From positions 661,038 to 725,037 of the forward strand of contig CAVPWG010000001.1 in NCBI GenBank assembly GCA_963709425.1: DNA of 64,000 nucleotides. Direction: 5' to 3'. The notes below the pieces were generated by a model that ran no database searches, was not told the DNA's origin, and was given only the letters and a program-made list of their open reading frames with translations. A program made the position numbers and the translations under genes. This DNA comes from JAICJC01 sp963709425 (GTDB taxonomy: Bacteria; Actinomycetota; Thermoleophilia; Gaiellales; JAICJC01). Positions 60,708 through 64,000 of this stretch are shown here, one piece after another (positions within the stretch are counted from its first letter, which is position 1; each line of letters begins with the position of its first letter).

Positions 60708-61678
60708 CGGTCGTCCCGCTCGCGGAACACGCGGTCGGCGATCTGCCGCGTCGCCGTCAGCGGATCGAGCCGGCGAGCGTGGACCTCGTCGAGGAGCGAG
60801 CGCAGCTCCGGGTCGGCGGCGAGCGCCGCGTCCAGCCGCCTGCGGGCCTGGGCGACGGCAACCGCGACGACCTCGTGCTCGATGTTCGATCGCCGCCTGG
60901 CATCGAGGCCGCCGTCGCGCTCGAGGAAGGCGCGATGGTCGAGCACGGCCCGCCACAAGGCCTCGGTGCCCTCGCCTTTGAGCGCCTCCGTCTCGACGAT
61001 GGGCACGCGCCATTCCCGGTCACGGTCGAGCGAGAGGACGGAGCGGATCTCGGTACGCATCGTCCGCGCCGCCGGGTGGTCGGACTTGTTGATGACGATC
61101 ACGTCGGGGATCTCCATCACCCCCGCCTTGAGCGCCTGGATCGAGTCGCCCGAGCCCGGCTGAAGGACGAGCACGACCGTGTCGGCCACGGATGCCACCT
61201 CGACCTCGCTCTGCCCCACCCCGACCGTCTCGAGCAGGAGCACGTCCATGCCGGCGGCGTCGAGGATGAGCAGGGCCTGGAGCGTCGCCTCGGCGACCCC
61301 GCCCAGGTGGCCGCGCGTGCTCATCGAGCGGATGAAGACCCCCTCGTCGAGGAAGTGGTCGGCAAGCCGGATGCGATCGCCCAGGAGCGCCCCTTTCGAG
61401 AAGGGGCTCGAGGGGTCGACCGAGACGACGCCGATGCGCTTCCCCTCCTCGCGCAGGTGGCCGACGAGCGCGCCCAGCAGGCTCGACTTCCCCACCCCCG
61501 GCGGGCCGGTGAACCCGGCGATGGCGGCCGAGCCGGTGCGCGGGTAGAGCTCGCGGACGAGGTCGTAGGCCAGCGGGTCGCGGTTCTCGACGAGGGTGAT
61601 CGCGCGTGCGACCGCTCGCTTGCGCCCACTCGCGACGCCCTCGACGAGGGCGGGCAGGTCGACCGGTCGCCTGCTCAC
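60704..61678 (-). CDS. meaB: MeaB/ArgK-type G3E GTPase, B12-mutase chaperone
   Basis: This 324-aa GTPase protects B12 acyl-CoA mutases and gates cofactor loading. Walker A is GPPGVGKSSLLG, then VDPSSPFSKGALLGDRIR, ETVGVGQSEVEV (switch) and VINKSD (base specificity). It lies 37 kb from the mutase genes, so a link is by family knowledge only. GTG 61678 overlaps hisC in GTGA. Confidence 0.93.
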   Translation of the reverse strand: MSRRPVDLPALVEGVASGRKRAVARAITLVENRDPLAYDLVRELYPRTGSAAIAGFTGPPGVGKSSLLGALVGHLREEGKRIGVVSVDPSSPFSKGALLGDRIRLADHFLDEGVFIRSMSTRGHLGGVAEATLQALLILDAAGMDVLLLETVGVGQSEVEVASVADTVVLVLQPGSGDSIQALKAGVMEIPDVIVINKSDHPAARTMRTEIRSVLSLDRDREWRVPIVETEALKGEGTEALWRAVLDHRAFLERDGGLDARRRSNIEHEVVAVAVAQARRRLDAALAADPELRSLLDEVHARRLDPLTATRQIADRVFRERDDR

Positions 61679-62760
61679 CGCGGCTGGAGCGCCCGGGCGA
61701 GGACGTCGGTGAGGATCGCGTTCTCCTCGGGTGTGCCGACCGTCACGCGGATGCATTCCGGCGCGCCGAACGGGTCGAGCGGCCGCACGATCACGCCCTC
61801 CCGCATGAGCGCGTCGGCCAGGGCCCGCCCCTCGCCGACGTCGACGGCGAGGAAGTTGGCGCAGGCGGGGAACGGCCGCATCCCGAGCCCCTCGAAGGTG
61901 GCCTGGAGGTCGATCCGGCCGCGCTCGTTCACGTCCCGTCGCCGGCCGAGCTCGCCGGCGTCGTCGAGGCTCGCGAGCGCCGCGACGTGCGCCAGCTCCG
62001 ATACGTCGAACGCGTTTCGGATCTTCATCACCTCGCGCACCACCTCGGGCGGCGCCACCATGTACCCGATCCGCAGTCCGGCGAGCCCGTAGATCTTCGA
62101 GAACGTGCGGAGCACCGCCACGTTCGGCCGGCGGCCGATGTGCTCGACGATCGCATCCGGGTAGTCGGGGTCGGTGATGTAGTCGCAGTAGGCCTCGTCG
62201 ACGACCACGAGCACGTCCTCGGGGACGGCGTCGACGAAGGTGGCGAGGGCGTCGCGGCCGACCATCGAGCCGGTCGGGTTGTTCGGGTTGCAGACGTAGG
62301 CGAGCTTCGTCCGCGGCCCGATCCGGTCGGCCAGCGCGGGCAGGTCGTAGGCGCCGTCGACGAGCGGCACCGTGACCGGCGTGGCGCCCATCTTGATCGC
62401 ATCCAGGTAGTACGAGACGAACGACGGCCAGCCCATGACCGCCTCGTCGCCCGGATCCAGGTAGGCGGTGGAGAGGCACCCGACCAGCCCGTCGGCCCCG
62501 TTACCGATCGCGATCGCCGAGCGGTCGACGCCGTGCCGCGCGGCCAGCCGCTCGGTCAGGTCGTATCCCAGCTCGGGATAGCGGTTCAGCTCCGGCGCCT
62601 GGCGGGCGATCGCGTCGAGCGCGGACGGGAACGGCCCGAACGGGCCCTCGTTCGAGGCCAGCTTGACGATCCGGTCGAGGCCCAGCTCGCGGCGCACCGC
62701 GGCGGCCGGCTTCCCCGGCTCGTACGGCTTCAGATCGGCGATGGCGGGGCGGGCACGCAC
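61675..62760 (-). CDS. hisC: Histidinol-phosphate aminotransferase
   Basis: This 361-aa fold-type I aminotransferase has LASNEGPFGP, NGADGLVGCLSTAY, YVCNPNNPTGSMV, VDEAYCDY and RTFSKIYGLAGLRIGY with the PLP lysine. The family also includes aromatic aminotransferases, and no other his genes are near, so broader specificity is possible. GTG 62760 lies 8 nt after TACTCT. Confidence 0.9.
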   Translation of the reverse strand: MRARPAIADLKPYEPGKPAAAVRRELGLDRIVKLASNEGPFGPFPSALDAIARQAPELNRYPELGYDLTERLAARHGVDRSAIAIGNGADGLVGCLSTAYLDPGDEAVMGWPSFVSYYLDAIKMGATPVTVPLVDGAYDLPALADRIGPRTKLAYVCNPNNPTGSMVGRDALATFVDAVPEDVLVVVDEAYCDYITDPDYPDAIVEHIGRRPNVAVLRTFSKIYGLAGLRIGYMVAPPEVVREVMKIRNAFDVSELAHVAALASLDDAGELGRRRDVNERGRIDLQATFEGLGMRPFPACANFLAVDVGEGRALADALMREGVIVRPLDPFGAPECIRVTVGTPEENAILTDVLARALQPR

Positions 62761-62836
62761 GCGTCCCTAGAGTACCCAACTCAGCGCAGCGGCCTCGACT
62801 CGCCGTCGCGCCTCACCTGCGCGTGCCGCCGCACGG

Positions 62837-63130
62837 TCACGAACGTGCGGTCGAGAACTGGAACAGCTCGTGTACCTGGATGATCTCAGGCGGCCCGCTG
62901 AGTTGGACGCCAACCTGGTTCAGTACAGGCATCAGCGTCTCGTCGTTGAACGCGCGCTGCTGTTGCTCCGTCGCCCAAATCTCGCTGACCCGGAGACTGC
63001 CCTCCTCGCCGAAGAGGACATGGAGCTCAAGGCCCGCAGGCGGGAACTCACCCTGTTCCAACAGCCCGCCGACCTCGTCGTACTGCCCGCGGGTCATGCC
63101 GACTTCCTCGTACCTCACGAGAACGCTCAT
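62837..63130 (-). CDS. Small hypothetical protein (97 aa)
   Basis: This 97-residue protein, MSVLVRYEEVGMTRGQYDEV..., shows the alpha/beta pattern of dimeric ferredoxin-like (ABM or DUF-type) domains, with LRVSEIWATEQQQRAF and ending VHELFQFSTARS. No catalytic motif is seen. It lies alone between hisC and a divergent Lon-domain gene. Confidence 0.65.
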   Translation of the reverse strand: MSVLVRYEEVGMTRGQYDEVGGLLEQGEFPPAGLELHVLFGEEGSLRVSEIWATEQQQRAFNDETLMPVLNQVGVQLSGPPEIIQVHELFQFSTARS

Positions 63131-63234
63131 GGCATTCCTCCTCTGCCGCAGGGGCCGCCGACGATTACCTCCCTCACGTACCGCCCGCCGCGCAGCGAGT
63201 GCCGTAGCGCGGACGTCACTAGAGTACCAACCCG

Positions 63235-63861
63235 ATGTCCGCACGCGAGATCGGCCTGTTCCCGCTCGCATCGGTGCTCGTCCCGGGCGAGATGATGCCG
63301 CTTCACATCTTCGAGGAGCGGTACAAGAGCCTCGTGGACGACTGCCGGCAGGCGGACGCGGAGTTCGCCCTCCTCTACTCCGACTCCGACGGCGCGCGCG
63401 AGCTCGGGACGACAGCTCGGATCGTCGAGGTGCTCGAGACGTTCGACGACGGGCGGATGAACATCGTCATCCAGGGCGACGAGGTCGTCCGCGTCGTGGG
63501 GCTGACCCGCGGCCGCGCCTACCTGACCGGGAAGGTCGAGGCGGCCGAGGACGACCCGAGCGCCGGTGATGAGGCCACCTCCGCCCTCGACCTCTATCGC
63601 CGGATCGCGGAGGCGACGGGTCAGGAGGCCGATCCCGAGGTCGCCGGCACTCCGCCCGGCGCGCTCAGCTACGCCATCACGTCGCGCGTCGATTTCCCTG
63701 CCGCCGAGAAGCAGCGGATCCTCGAGGAGCGCAGCGAGCACGGCCGCCTCATGGTGATCGTCGAGCTCCTCGCCCGCGGTCTCGAGAACCTGGCTATGGC
63801 AGCCCGCATCCACTCGCGCGCCCAGACGAACGGGAAGGTCTCCCCGCCCAAGGAAGGCTGA
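63235..63861 (+). CDS. Lon N-terminal-domain protein
   Basis: This 208-aa protein begins LFPLASVLVPGEMMPLHIFEERY, the hallmark of the Lon substrate-binding (LAN) domain, without ATPase or protease parts. Such stand-alone proteins are common in actinobacteria; they may bind unfolded proteins but their role is not established. TAGAGT lies 9 nt before ATG 63235. Confidence 0.88.
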   Translation: MSAREIGLFPLASVLVPGEMMPLHIFEERYKSLVDDCRQADAEFALLYSDSDGARELGTTARIVEVLETFDDGRMNIVIQGDEVVRVVGLTRGRAYLTGKVEAAEDDPSAGDEATSALDLYRRIAEATGQEADPEVAGTPPGALSYAITSRVDFPAAEKQRILEERSEHGRLMVIVELLARGLENLAMAARIHSRAQTNGKVSPPKEG

Positions 63862-63886
63862 AGCAGCTGTTCGTGGGACAGGCGTT

Positions 63887-64000
63887 TCAGCCGTCGAGCA
63901 CAAAGCCGTCGCCGTCGCGGCGCGGGTCGCCGGCGGCCTCGGTGCGACCGTCCCGGACAGCCACGATGTTCGCGCCGCCGAAGTAGAGGTTCAGGCCCTC
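63887..64000 (-). CDS. ggt: Gamma-glutamyltransferase C-terminus (partial)
   Basis: Only the last 37 residues are in the window: GLNLYFGGANIVAVRDGR, then GDPRRDGDGFVLDG. The LYFGG and GDPRR pattern is the end of the small subunit of gamma-glutamyltransferase. The rest lies past the right edge, so completeness cannot be judged. Confidence 0.7.
   Translation of the reverse strand, partial: EGLNLYFGGANIVAVRDGRTEAAGDPRRDGDGFVLDG

Overview
The window is 64 kb of very GC-rich bacterial DNA, almost fully coding, with short intergenic gaps and many ATGA or GTGA stop/start overlaps. Gene content (zinc-type L31, the order rpmE-prfA-prmC-tsaC-glyA-wecA-atp, a DtxR/IdeR-type iron box, LuxR and cyclase ATPase regulators, abundant fatty-acid and branched-chain catabolism) suggests a deep-branching actinobacterium such as Thermoleophilia. 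That placement is inferred from gene order and composition only. At least fifteen genes have a TANNNT -10 hexamer 6 to 9 nt before the start codon, which suggests leaderless transcripts are common.

Layout. 1-11150 (minus): atpF(partial)-atpE-atpB-atpI-atpZ, wecA, a REP-type transposase (RAYT) cassette on plus, then upp, glyA, tsaC, prmC, prfA, a SnoaL-like gene, a DUF1385 gene, rpmE and ltaE. 11176-17903: ETF-quinone oxidoreductase, a DUF4242 gene, a large LuxR-family ATPase regulator, a flavin oxidase and a small ORF. 17928-25175 (minus): a B12-linked cluster of cobalamin adenosyltransferase, an archaeal-type ATPase, acyl-CoA mutase large subunit, cupin, mutase small subunit, enoyl-CoA hydratase, EtfB, EtfA and UspA. 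The mutase carries isobutyryl-CoA mutase-type specificity residues. 25244-29719: MFS permease, lipoprotein, methyltransferase, 3-hydroxyacyl-CoA dehydrogenase and thiolase.

29711-36086 (plus): a complete trpEGDCFBA operon preceded by a transcription attenuator, with a leader peptide holding three consecutive Trp codons and a terminator. A two-component system follows. 37966-40609 (minus): a ribbon-helix-helix regulator, a 54-aa protein, a DUF4097 protein and an MFS exporter. 40677-47177 (plus): a leucine/isovalerate degradation operon (carboxyltransferase, methylglutaconyl-CoA hydratase-like protein, biotin carboxylase, HMG-CoA lyase), where the lyase is fused in frame to a CocE-type hydrolase. 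47955-48484 is a repeat-rich gap with a small ORF.

48485-64000: cyclophilin; a zinc-ribbon/adenylate-cyclase/ATPase regulator coupled to a TrpB2-type synthase; leucyl aminopeptidase; acyl-CoA dehydrogenase; a membrane protein; a GNAT protein; threonine dehydratase; a ZIP transporter behind an iron box; pyrophosphatase; a GNAT protein; MeaB; HisC; a 97-aa protein; a Lon N-domain protein; and the end of a gamma-glutamyltransferase. Acyl-CoA oxidation links much of the window: dehydrogenases feed EtfAB, which feeds ETF-QO and the quinone pool, while B12 adenosylation and MeaB serve the mutase.

The most unusual items are the leaderless trp attenuator, a REP-like hairpin doublet inside trpF, the dispersed REP-like hairpin family with its RAYT, the ICM-like mutase coupled to an ATPase with a palindromic promoter, the HMG-CoA lyase-CocE fusion, and an ETF-QO lacking one expected cluster cysteine.
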